DNA of 64,000 bases from Selenomonadales bacterium UBA7018 (GTDB lineage Bacteria > Bacillota > Negativicutes > Selenomonadales > Selenomonadaceae): assembly GCA_002448305.1 (NCBI GenBank), contig DJWY01000030.1, positions 67,253 to 131,252 of the forward strand, given 5' to 3'. The notes under the pieces were generated by a model. The model saw nothing but the letters and a program-made list of their open reading frames with translations. It was not told the DNA's origin and did no database searches. Below, piece after piece: positions 56,198-64,000 of the stretch (position 1 is its first letter; each line of letters starts with the position of its first letter). The position numbers and the translations under genes are program-made.

Positions 56198-58826
56198 GTT
56201 GCTTAATCCTCTGTTCGAGCGACGAAATTTTTTCCTTAGCGGCGGCGAGTTTATCGCGCTCTGATTGCACGACTTCGGCGGGGGCTTTGCTTAAAAATCT
56301 TTCGTTGTTGAGCTTACCTTCAGTCGACGCCGCGCCCTTGCGAACTTTTTCCAGTTCCTTAGTCAAGCGGGCGATTTCCTTTTCCGTGTCTATTAATCCT
56401 TCAAGCGGCAAGAAAATTTCTACGCCGTCAACTATGCCGCTCATAGCGTGCGGCGGCTTTTCGTCTGAAAAAGTTATCGGCTCGGCGAACGCTAACACGC
56501 TGATATAATTCGCGTATGTCCGCAAAACTTCGACATATTCGGGGCGTGTCACCTTGAGAACCAATGCCGCCTTTTTCCGCGAATCAATTCCGAGTTCCGA
56601 TTTCAAGTTGCGTATCGTCCTAACTGCGTTGAATATAGCGTTCGAGACTTCCTCTACGTTCTCCGTTGCTAGGTCGCTAATTTCGTCGGTTGTCGGATAC
56701 GGTGCAACCATGATTGAACCTTCAGCGTTGGGAAGTTTTTGCCGAATTACTTCAGTTAAAAACGGCATAAACGGATGCAACAGCCGCAACGCCATTTCCA
56801 AAACTGTCGCCAATACATATAACGCCGTTGCCTTTGCTTTTTCGTCCGAACCGTAAAGCCGCGATTTTGTCAACTCAATGTAATAGTCGCAGAAGTTGAA
56901 CCAGATAAATTCGTAAAGCAAATGCGCCGCCTCGCCCAGCTCAAAGCGTTCTAAGTTCCTCGTCACGCCCGCTGTCGTCACGCTCAAGCGTTGCAATATC
57001 CATTTATCGGCAAGTTCTAAATCATTTTGCGTCGGCTTAAAGTTTTTATCAAAGCCTTCTAAGTTCATGAGCAAAAAGCGCGACGCATTCCAAATTTTAT
57101 TCGCGAAGTTCCGCGCAGATTCAACTTTCGACCAGTAAAATCTTAAATCGTTGCCCGGCGTGTTGCCTGTCACCAACATAAAGCGCAAACTGTCCGCGCC
57201 GTATTTCTCTATAACTTCGACAGGGTCAATTCCGTTGCCCAGCGATTTTGTCATTTTGCGCCCTTGTTCGTCGCGTACAAGCCCATGAATAAAAACATGA
57301 CGGAAAGGAACTTCGCCGCGAAATTTCAAGCCCATCATCACCATGCGCACGACCCAGAAGAAAATTATATCGTAGCCCGTGACGAGAACGTTTGTTGGAT
57401 AAAATTTTTTAAGTTCGGGCGTCTCTTCCGGATAACCCAGCGTAGAGAACGGCCACAGCGCGGAACTAAACCACGTATCTAAAACATCTTCTTCGCGGCG
57501 CAAATTTTTACTGTGACAATGTGGGCACTCGTGAACGTCTGTTTCAGAAACTATCATTTCGCCGCAGTCGTCGCAATACCACGCGGGGATTTGGTGCCCC
57601 CACCACAACTGCCGACTTATGCACCAGTCGCGAATATTTTCCAACCAATTTATATAAATTTTCGTGAAGCGTTCGGGAACAAATTTCAACGCGCCAGATT
57701 TAACAGCCTCAATCGCGGGCGCGGCAAGCGTCTCCATTTTAACGAACCATTGCTTGCTTATTAGCGGCTCAACAGTCGTGTGACAGCGCGAACAATGCCC
57801 GACGGCGTGTTCATGATTCTCGACCTTAACTAAGAATCCGCCCGCTTGCAAATCGTCGACGATAACTTTCCTGCATTCGTAGCGGTCAAGCCCCGAATAT
57901 TTGCCAAGCCCTTCAGACATTGTGCCGTTGTTCTCGATAACTTTGACTTGCTCCAAATCGTGGCGCAATCCCATTTCGTAATCGTTAGGGTCGTGAGCGG
58001 GCGTTACTTTAACTGCGCCCGTGCCGAAATTTTTATCAACGTAGGAATCGGCGAACAGCGGAATTTCGCGATTGACAAGCGGCAAGATTAAAGTTTTGCC
58101 GACAAGATTTTTATAGCGTTCGTCGTCGGGGTGAACCGCAACGCCCGTATCGCCCAACATAGTTTCGGGGCGCGTCGTCGCAATTTCAATGTAGCCGCTA
58201 CCGTCCTTGAACGGATAACGCAAATGCCACAAATGCCCCTGTTCGGTCTCGTGCTCAACTTCAATATCGCTAAGGGCGGTATTGCACTTCGGGCACCAAT
58301 TCGTTATTCGCGTGCCGCGATAGATTAAGCCTTCGTTGTAAAGCGTGACGAAAACTTTTCTGACGGCGGCGGAACAACCTTTATCCATAGTGAAGCGTTC
58401 GCGCTCCCAATCGCAACTACTTCCCAACGTCCGCAGTTGATAGGAAATGCGATTGCCGAATTTTTCTTTCCACTGCCAGACGCGCTCCAAAAATTTTTCC
58501 CTGCCGAGTTCGTAACGGTTCGTGCCCTCTGCGCGGAGGCTTTCCTCAACTTTCGCTTGCGTAGCAATTCCGGCGTGGTCGGTGCCGGGCATCCACAAAG
58601 TGTTATTGCCCTTCATGCGGTGATAGCGAATTAAAATATCCTGTAAAGTTTCGTCAAGCGCGTGCCCCATATGTAATTGTCCGGTGACATTGGGCGGCGG
58701 AATTACTATGCAATAAGGCTCGCCTTTAGCGTCGGCGGTTGTATGGAAAAGTTTATCTCGTTCCCAAGCCGCGTATATTTCCTTCTCGAAATTTTGCGGC
58801 TCGTAGGTTTTCGGTATATTGTTCAA
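56184..58826 (-). CDS. valS: Valyl-tRNA synthetase
   Basis: An 880-residue class I synthetase. HIGH-type motif PPPNVTGQLHMGHALDET, KMSKS-type GRKMTKSLGNGIDP, the CP1 editing domain with TTRPETMLGDTGVAV and zinc-knuckle Cys pairs (CSRC, CDDC, CPHC), and a C-terminal coiled coil (LIDTEKEIARLTKELEKV). TTG start at 58826 with GGAGGAGC 5 bases upstream. The leader is about 30 nt, so there is no T-box element here. Confidence 0.97.
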   Translation of the reverse strand: MNNIPKTYEPQNFEKEIYAAWERDKLFHTTADAKGEPYCIVIPPPNVTGQLHMGHALDETLQDILIRYHRMKGNNTLWMPGTDHAGIATQAKVEESLRAEGTNRYELGREKFLERVWQWKEKFGNRISYQLRTLGSSCDWERERFTMDKGCSAAVRKVFVTLYNEGLIYRGTRITNWCPKCNTALSDIEVEHETEQGHLWHLRYPFKDGSGYIEIATTRPETMLGDTGVAVHPDDERYKNLVGKTLILPLVNREIPLFADSYVDKNFGTGAVKVTPAHDPNDYEMGLRHDLEQVKVIENNGTMSEGLGKYSGLDRYECRKVIVDDLQAGGFLVKVENHEHAVGHCSRCHTTVEPLISKQWFVKMETLAAPAIEAVKSGALKFVPERFTKIYINWLENIRDWCISRQLWWGHQIPAWYCDDCGEMIVSETDVHECPHCHSKNLRREEDVLDTWFSSALWPFSTLGYPEETPELKKFYPTNVLVTGYDIIFFWVVRMVMMGLKFRGEVPFRHVFIHGLVRDEQGRKMTKSLGNGIDPVEVIEKYGADSLRFMLVTGNTPGNDLRFYWSKVESARNFANKIWNASRFLLMNLEGFDKNFKPTQNDLELADKWILQRLSVTTAGVTRNLERFELGEAAHLLYEFIWFNFCDYYIELTKSRLYGSDEKAKATALYVLATVLEMALRLLHPFMPFLTEVIRQKLPNAEGSIMVAPYPTTDEISDLATENVEEVSNAIFNAVRTIRNLKSELGIDSRKKAALVLKVTRPEYVEVLRTYANYISVLAFAEPITFSDEKPPHAMSGIVDGVEIFLPLEGLIDTEKEIARLTKELEKVRKGAASTEGKLNNERFLSKAPAEVVQSERDKLAAAKEKISSLEQRIKQLENL

Positions 58827-58859
58827 AATTTGCTCCTCCTGTTTGTGAAATTATTGCCA

Positions 58860-58888
58860 ATAATAAACTGCCGCCGCTTTAAAGTCAA
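58860..58888 (-). promoter_or_regulatory. valS promoter
   Basis: Minus-strand TTGACT (58888-58883), 17 bp, TATTAT (58865-58860). The -35 box abuts the AATTAGGAAT repeat array. Confidence 0.8.
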
Positions 58889-58924
58889 TTAGGAATTAGG
58901 AGTTAGGAATTAGGAATTAGGAAT
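58887..58924. repeat. AATTAGGAAT repeat array upstream of valS
   Basis: Five forward units of AATTAGG/AGTTAGG between the valS promoter and the terminator of the giant repeat protein gene. Confidence 0.88.
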
Positions 58925-58955
58925 AAAAAAAGAACCCCGCGCAGTCGTCGGAGTT
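58925..58955 (-). terminator. Terminator of the giant repeat protein gene
   Basis: Minus-strand GAACTCCG paired with CGCGGGGTTC-type arm, followed by seven T residues (A-run 58924-58931). Confidence 0.8.
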
Positions 58956-58973
58956 CCTAAAATCTAAAAGCTA

Positions 58974-61900
58974 CTACCTTTTAATAAATTGTCCGGAATT
59001 GTGGTCGGCAATGTAAGTGCTACCGTCATTGAGTCGATATTCAGCCGCCGCCGTGCCTTTAATTTCTAGCGACGAGCCGTCCGATAATTGAATTTTCGCG
59101 CCGCCACTATTAACCGTCGTTGCGGTTATATGTTCAAGTCCAATCGTCGTCAAGTCGATAATGTCACCGTCTTTAATCGAAGTAATTGTGTCGTTGCCGT
59201 TCTGCATGCCGAAGAAGAAAGTATTTTGACCGGAGCCGCCAACAAGCGTATCGTCATTGTAGCCGAAGCCGCCCCAAATGCTGTTCTTGCCGGTGCCGCC
59301 GTAAATGACATTGTCCAAATCGTTGCCGACAAGCGTACTGTTGCCGGTCGCCGCCTTAGCGTCAAGATATTTGAACTCGCCAAGATAGTAAATTCCGTGC
59401 TGTCCGGTTCTGCGGTCGTCGAGCCAAATTTCTGCCTTTTCAATGCCCGCGCCAAGACTCATCGTCGCATTATCGCTAGTCGCTACGTAGCAATTCGCCA
59501 ATTCGTCAAAGTTCGCGTTGACATCAACCTTAGCAATAACTTTGTTGAACTTCATATATTTGCCCTGCGCGTCCGTTACAGTCAAATAATCGTCGCTACT
59601 GTTATTGAGCTGAATTATTACATTGCCGTCACGCAGATAAACTTCGCCAACGTCATTTTCTTGCGTTATGTCGATAAGGTCAGCATTGTAATCGTTCGCC
59701 GAAGTCATAAAGCCAAAGTTCGTAATGGTGTCGCGCCCGTCGCCCGGCAAGTAGTAGAACGTTGTTGAGCCGCTCTTTTCTTCAGAGGTGTTGCCAACCA
59801 TTAAATCTCTACCCGCCGCCGACCACATGCTTGTATTGCCCGTGCCAGCAGTAAGCGTATTATTTGCGCCCGACCTACCGATAAGTGAAGCATCGCCTTC
59901 GCCCGCAGTGACTTTGCTTATGTTGTAGAACTGCGCGGCGGAGCCATTCACACTGCCTAAGCCGGTATTGAGATTAACTTCGATTGCACCGGCGTATTCG
60001 CTGAAGTTTAAGCCAGTCTTGCTATTTTTATCACCGTAGAAAAGATTTGCTTCGCTGTCTTCGCGAACGCCAATGTCGCGCCCTTCCTGCGCAATCGCCG
60101 CGTTATAATCTTTCTTGCCGTCGCTAAGTTTTATTTCGTAAGGCGCGGAAGTATCCGGGTCGTTATAGGTGACTAATTCGTCAGCAGGTTCAAGCCCGTC
60201 GAAAGTGATTAGCGATTTTCCGGAACGCATTACAAGCCCGTCGTCGCCGAATATGAAATTGACTTTGGAAACGTCATTAACCTTGACTGCGTCGCCGTTA
60301 TCAAATCCGCTGTTAAAGTTATGAACGGTATTCTTGCCCTTATCGCCCAAAACGATGGTCACGCCGTCGCCGCCAGCTAAGCTCTTATCAGTTATGTAAA
60401 TCTGATTATCGCCCGCGCCCGCGTCGACGTAATCATCACCGCCCGCAAGAATTGTATCGTTGCCGCGCCCGCTAATGAGAGTTGACGCGCCATTCTTAGT
60501 TTTGTCGGAAGAATTCGCCGCGTAATTGCCTTTCAAAATTAAGTCATCAGCGGAAGTGCTAGCATTGAGAACGCCGCCATTGCTATGCGTAAAGCCTACG
60601 CGCTGTTCTTCGCCCGCATAGTCAACGAGATTAGCAAAAGTGCCGCCGAATTTCTCCGCGTCGGGGTCGAAGACAACTACCGCGTCGCCCAAAGTCATTC
60701 TGCCATCGCCGAATTTAACTTCATTGCTCATTATCGCGCCGACAAGGTCTCTGTATTCAAACGTTCTAATCTTAGCGTTGTTATCGTTGTCGTAATTCTG
60801 GAGAGTAACTCTGCCGGAAGTCGGGACAATGGTTGTGTCGCCATTATTCTTAACGTCAACGGTTGACTTTGCGCCGTTGCGGTTGACAATGGTATCAGCA
60901 CCTTTGCCAGCCTTGATTGAAACTCTCGCGTAAGGGCTGTCATTAACTGCAACATCATCGCCGTCGCCCAGTTCGATTTTCTTTCTGCCAGTCGCTGTCT
61001 TGTCGACGTAAGCCGCATTGCCGCCCTCGTCATTGAACTTAACATCATGATTGCCGCTAAGGAGCGTAACGCGCTTGCTGTGGGAACTGTCGCTGAAGTC
61101 CGCTTTATTTACGCCCGAATCAAGCGTCAAAGCCATAGGAGAATCAAGATTACCGCTAGCAATAACCGAAGCCGCTTTGTCACCGCTAAGACTTACCGTG
61201 CCTTTTTCGGGCTTGCCAAGCAGATTTTCTATTATGTCTTCAATCTTAGTTTTCTCAGTTATCGCTTTGTTATTCGGGTCGGCGATATAAACTCCGTCGC
61301 GTCCGGCAATGAAGGTGTCGCCGTCCTTAGCTTTGAAGTTTTGATTATTAATGCTGTAAGCTCCGCCCTTAGCTACCGTCAAGCTTGCGTCTTTATCAAG
61401 CCCGACGACAACTTGACCGTCGCCCGTCATACTTACGCCGTTATCGTCGCCTTCCAAGAGGTATCCTCTATCGTTGACAGTCAGCGTGCCTTCGGGCATT
61501 GTGTAAGTTGCATTGGAGAGACTGCCGCCGATTGAATCGCCGCTGGACAAGCCTTGTAGCGAAAGTATATCGTCGCCGTCGCTCGTGACTGTAACTTTAT
61601 CGCTTGACGTGCTGAAAGGCTTATCATTTAAGCCGGTGTTTTCAAGGTCGCCATAAATTTCGCCAGCAAACTCGCCAATATTTATGACGTGGGTATTTTC
61701 GTCGGTTTTAAAGACAACTACGCCGTCAACGGTATCATTTATATTGAAAACGTCGTCGCGGAAAGTGAACTTGCCGTTTTCAGTCGTGCGGATTGCTACG
61801 CTCGGCGCACTGTTAATCGTCATATCGCTTTCCAGTCCGTACAAGCTCGCCGGTATGCTGTCTACAACTATCGCGTCAAGGGTGCCGCCTGCTATCTCGA

Positions 61901-64000
61901 AATATTTGTTATTAATCGTCGCCGCCGATACGCCAAAGACTGTCGCAACGTCAAGCCCGTCCATACCGCTATGCAAGCCGTAAACCGAATGAATTCCGCT
62001 ATCGGCTATTTCCAACGTAACAGGCGAATTAATTTCGGCTAAGTCTATGCTTTCTTCGTTGACAATGAAATTATATTCGTCTTGGCTGATTATCAAGTTG
62101 CCGTTCTCAAGGCTATCGACGCCCGTAACTGAACTATTTTTAAGGTTGAAAGCAATCGTTGCATCATCGACTTTGAAAACGTGGTCGCCGAAAGTAAATT
62201 CTCCCGCGCCGGTCGGCTCAATCTTAACGACATTATCAGCAGTCGTCAGCGTCGCCTTATCGTTGAAGCCGTCAACTTTTCTATTGCTATTCCTGCTAAC
62301 GTTGAGGCTAACAGTATCGCCGGTGACTTGCAATTTGCCGTTGTTGACAGTCAAGCCGTTCGAGAAATCGCCGGTTATCACGCTGTCGACATCGGAAGCA
62401 GAAGTGAGCGTTCCATTTTCTATTCCGTAGGTAACAGAGGCGTCGCCAATCGCTATGAAAGTTTTATCCGCAACCGTCATTGAGCCGAGTTTATCAGTTT
62501 TAATGGTGCCGTTGCTAAGTCCGCCAATCGTTACGCCGCTTTCGCCGCCGATATATTCAAGCCCGCTGATTTGCCCGTCGCTTATGTTGAGTTTATAGCC
62601 GTCTTCGTCGCCAGTTATTGTAACGTCGTCATTGCCGACAGCGTAGCCGCTCGCCTTCGCCTTAACGTCAGTAGCAGACGCCGCGTCGATTGTATTAGCG
62701 TCAAGGGTGACTGTGCCCGCAATGTTGAAAGTTTTACCGGTTGCGCCGTCGATACTCGCGCCGCTCGTCAGGCTTATTCCTCTATCCTTATCAATTTCGG
62801 CAGTGGCGGTGCCGGTTCCGTCAAATTTAGTTCTATTGTAGGTGATAACGTCGCTTGCTACAAGGTCGAATTTAACGCCGTCGGAAGTCAAGCTCGCTTG
62901 CGCGGTGCCGCCCGTCGTGAAGTAAACGCCGTTGACAGTATATCTTGCATTGCCCAAAGTCAACGCAGTATCGGCAGGAGCGTCAACCGTCGCGGCTTTG
63001 TCTATGCTAAGTGAAGTTCCATTAGTTCCCACGCCAACCGCGCAGTCATCAGCATTAGCGGTAATTGTCGCCGTTTCAGTCTCAAGGCTTTGTCCGGTAT
63101 CGATTGTGAAGACCGCGCCCGCAACGTCAGAAGTATTTTCAACCATAACGCCCGCGCTATCAAAGGTGACATTCTCGACCGTGCCCAAGTTCGCGACAAG
63201 CGGATTATCGTTTATATCGTTAATATTAATTGCAGTCGTGCTCGCGTTCGTGACGTTAATTGGAATTGTGTTGACATCAACCGCAAGTTTAATCGTTCCG
63301 TTTTCAGGCAGGGTTTGACCGCTTGAAATTACGTCGGAGAACTTAACGCCCGCGTCGACGATAACATTCCCGTTTTCGTCAATGGTGATATTGTATTTTG
63401 TCGGGACGTAGCCTTCAAAGTACCAGCCGTCGGAATCGCTGAATATAAGCGTTGAATTATTTTGCGGCGCGGTATAAATTCTGCCGTCAATCGTGACATT
63501 TGCATTTTCCTCAAGGTTGCTGACTGAATCGGGTACGCCGTTCGTCATGCCGAAAGTTATGCTACCGATATTATCCGCGACTGCGAAAGTTTCGCCGCCA
63601 ATGTTGAAGGTGCCGTTATTTTGTCCGATAACCGAAGTTGCGCCGGAGTCAGAAGTTGCGGTGACGGTTTGATTAGTTGTCGCGGCGATTGTGCCTGCGG
63701 AAATTTCGATGGCGGTTGCGTCGTCGCTGATTGAAACTATATTGCCTGTCGCGTCGACGGTGTAGGGCGCATTGGCTTTAACTGTGAAAGTCGCGCCGCC
63801 AGCAGTAACAGGAACGTCGGCAAGTTGGTTATCGATTGCAAGTTTGGTATCGGAAACGGCGATTGCGGAAAGTTTATTATTTGCGTCCTTAGTCAAAGTG
63901 TAAGTGTCGCCGGTTCTGCTAAGCGTGCCGAGAGATTTAGTTGCGGCGGTTGCGCTATCGATTATGATTGCCGTTGCGCCGTCGGTTAAAGTTTCGCCGT
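58974..64000 (-). CDS. Giant secreted repeat protein with RTX-like C-terminus, 5'-truncated by the window edge
   Basis: More than 1670 residues are in the window and the frame stays open to base 64000 (reading GETLTDGATAIIIDSATAAT), so the internal TTG at 63896 is not the start. Most of the visible protein is a string of diverged beta-rich repeats of about 70-90 residues (patterns such as GxxFxV ... GVxFxL ... V.G.ENxxI) with almost no Cys. The last 400-500 residues contain RTX-type Gly/Asp nonapeptide-like blocks: GGRGNDTILAGGDDYV-like, GGTGKNSIWGGFGYNDD and GGSGQNTFFFGMQNGNDT. This fits a large calcium-binding adhesin or S-layer-like surface protein, possibly exported by a type I system (inference). 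Its terminator is at 58925-58955. Confidence 0.82.
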   Translation of the reverse strand, partial: GETLTDGATAIIIDSATAATKSLGTLSRTGDTYTLTKDANNKLSAIAVSDTKLAIDNQLADVPVTAGGATFTVKANAPYTVDATGNIVSISDDATAIEISAGTIAATTNQTVTATSDSGATSVIGQNNGTFNIGGETFAVADNIGSITFGMTNGVPDSVSNLEENANVTIDGRIYTAPQNNSTLIFSDSDGWYFEGYVPTKYNITIDENGNVIVDAGVKFSDVISSGQTLPENGTIKLAVDVNTIPINVTNASTTAININDINDNPLVANLGTVENVTFDSAGVMVENTSDVAGAVFTIDTGQSLETETATITANADDCAVGVGTNGTSLSIDKAATVDAPADTALTLGNARYTVNGVYFTTGGTAQASLTSDGVKFDLVASDVITYNRTKFDGTGTATAEIDKDRGISLTSGASIDGATGKTFNIAGTVTLDANTIDAASATDVKAKASGYAVGNDDVTITGDEDGYKLNISDGQISGLEYIGGESGVTIGGLSNGTIKTDKLGSMTVADKTFIAIGDASVTYGIENGTLTSASDVDSVITGDFSNGLTVNNGKLQVTGDTVSLNVSRNSNRKVDGFNDKATLTTADNVVKIEPTGAGEFTFGDHVFKVDDATIAFNLKNSSVTGVDSLENGNLIISQDEYNFIVNEESIDLAEINSPVTLEIADSGIHSVYGLHSGMDGLDVATVFGVSAATINNKYFEIAGGTLDAIVVDSIPASLYGLESDMTINSAPSVAIRTTENGKFTFRDDVFNINDTVDGVVVFKTDENTHVINIGEFAGEIYGDLENTGLNDKPFSTSSDKVTVTSDGDDILSLQGLSSGDSIGGSLSNATYTMPEGTLTVNDRGYLLEGDDNGVSMTGDGQVVVGLDKDASLTVAKGGAYSINNQNFKAKDGDTFIAGRDGVYIADPNNKAITEKTKIEDIIENLLGKPEKGTVSLSGDKAASVIASGNLDSPMALTLDSGVNKADFSDSSHSKRVTLLSGNHDVKFNDEGGNAAYVDKTATGRKKIELGDGDDVAVNDSPYARVSIKAGKGADTIVNRNGAKSTVDVKNNGDTTIVPTSGRVTLQNYDNDNNAKIRTFEYRDLVGAIMSNEVKFGDGRMTLGDAVVVFDPDAEKFGGTFANLVDYAGEEQRVGFTHSNGGVLNASTSADDLILKGNYAANSSDKTKNGASTLISGRGNDTILAGGDDYVDAGAGDNQIYITDKSLAGGDGVTIVLGDKGKNTVHNFNSGFDNGDAVKVNDVSKVNFIFGDDGLVMRSGKSLITFDGLEPADELVTYNDPDTSAPYEIKLSDGKKDYNAAIAQEGRDIGVREDSEANLFYGDKNSKTGLNFSEYAGAIEVNLNTGLGSVNGSAAQFYNISKVTAGEGDASLIGRSGANNTLTAGTGNTSMWSAAGRDLMVGNTSEEKSGSTTFYYLPGDGRDTITNFGFMTSANDYNADLIDITQENDVGEVYLRDGNVIIQLNNSSDDYLTVTDAQGKYMKFNKVIAKVDVNANFDELANCYVATSDNATMSLGAGIEKAEIWLDDRRTGQHGIYYLGEFKYLDAKAATGNSTLVGNDLDNVIYGGTGKNSIWGGFGYNDDTLVGGSGQNTFFFGMQNGNDTITSIKDGDIIDLTTIGLEHITATTVNSGGAKIQLSDGSSLEIKGTAAAEYRLNDGSTYIADHNSGQFIKR

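Noticed and set aside
58849..58866. Rex operator upstream of valS
   Set aside because: Only one half-site (TTGTGAAAT) is present; the other half does not match TTCACAA.
58827..58973. T-box leader upstream of valS
   Set aside because: The predicted promoter is about 35 bases before the start codon; there is no room for a T-box and no AGGGTGGNACCGCG-like sequence.
59088..59768. 226-codon plus-strand ORF within the giant repeat protein gene
   Set aside because: Shadow of the repetitive, stop-poor reverse strand; composition is implausible for a protein and no start signal is visible.
63894..63896. TTG at 63896 as the start of the giant protein
   Set aside because: The frame remains open to the window edge with the same type of sequence and no ribosome binding site precedes the TTG.

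Overview
The window is ordinary chromosomal DNA from a diderm Firmicute, most probably a member of the Negativicutes (Selenomonadaceae-like). Firmicute-type gene clusters (rph-rdgB-yfcE-like; cysS-mrnC-rlmB-rae1; rex/secG-esterase-rnr; valS-folC) and strong AGGAGG ribosome binding sites, many serving TTG or GTG starts, sit beside outer-envelope functions: an O-antigen-ligase-type protein, an RND exporter, a GtrB-type bactoprenol glucosyltransferase and a very large secreted repeat protein. The taxonomic call is an inference from gene content. I see no prophage, CRISPR array, transposase or rRNA.

Layout. 1-4.7 kb: 3' end of hisD, a 480-bp gene-free stretch, a NirJ2/AhbD-like radical SAM protein, a small-peptide locus, then trpE-trpG. 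4.7-8.2 kb: addB and a second small-peptide locus. 8.2-12.2 kb: rph-rdgB-phosphodiesterase, dCMP deaminase, a Ppx/GppA-type phosphatase and a cold-shock protein. 12.4-19.8 kb: a GH13-GH77 fusion enzyme, a C69 peptidase, a DUF2225 protein and a DUF4127 protein. 19.8-22.4 kb: tandem terminators, four tRNA genes (Lys, Glu, Asp, Phe), mtaB, rsmE. 22.5-30.7 kb: an overlapping cluster DUF6056 / RND pump / DUF6056 / GtrB, then a convergent ClC gene. 30.9-35.6 kb: FAD oxidoreductase, alr, holA, corA. 35.7-41.1 kb: cysS-mrnC-C39 peptidase-rlmB-rae1-orphan IF2_N protein. 41.2-43.6 kb: Hpt protein plus a hybrid kinase with two receiver domains. 43.6-48.8 kb: a six-gene minus-strand operon (GT41-like transferase, Uma2, degenerate methyltransferase, MBL hydrolase, flavodoxin-type protein, membrane protein). 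48.9-58.8 kb: rnr, thioesterase, HPr-like protein, esterase, secG, rex, O-antigen ligase, folC, valS. 59-64 kb: the 3' part of a giant repeat protein running off the window.

The most interesting signals lie outside the long genes. Two separate loci (about 2.25-2.54 kb and 7.95-8.22 kb) each encode a 24-25-residue hydrophobic peptide behind a good promoter, with a hairpin abutting the ribosome binding site and with the predicted 5' end of the transcript complementary to sequence downstream of the ORF. This is the architecture of type I toxin mRNAs; neither peptide is one I recognise. Second, a short repeat (AATTAGGAAT units) is scattered through the window, both between genes and in frame inside at least four membrane or glycosyltransferase genes, and it also forms the ends of several genes. 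Third, perfect palindromes of the form CTACTTTTNAAAAGTAG abut the ribosome binding site of two unrelated genes. Several proteins also carry altered key residues: an HPr-like protein without its phosphorylatable histidine and a ClC protein lacking both gate residues.
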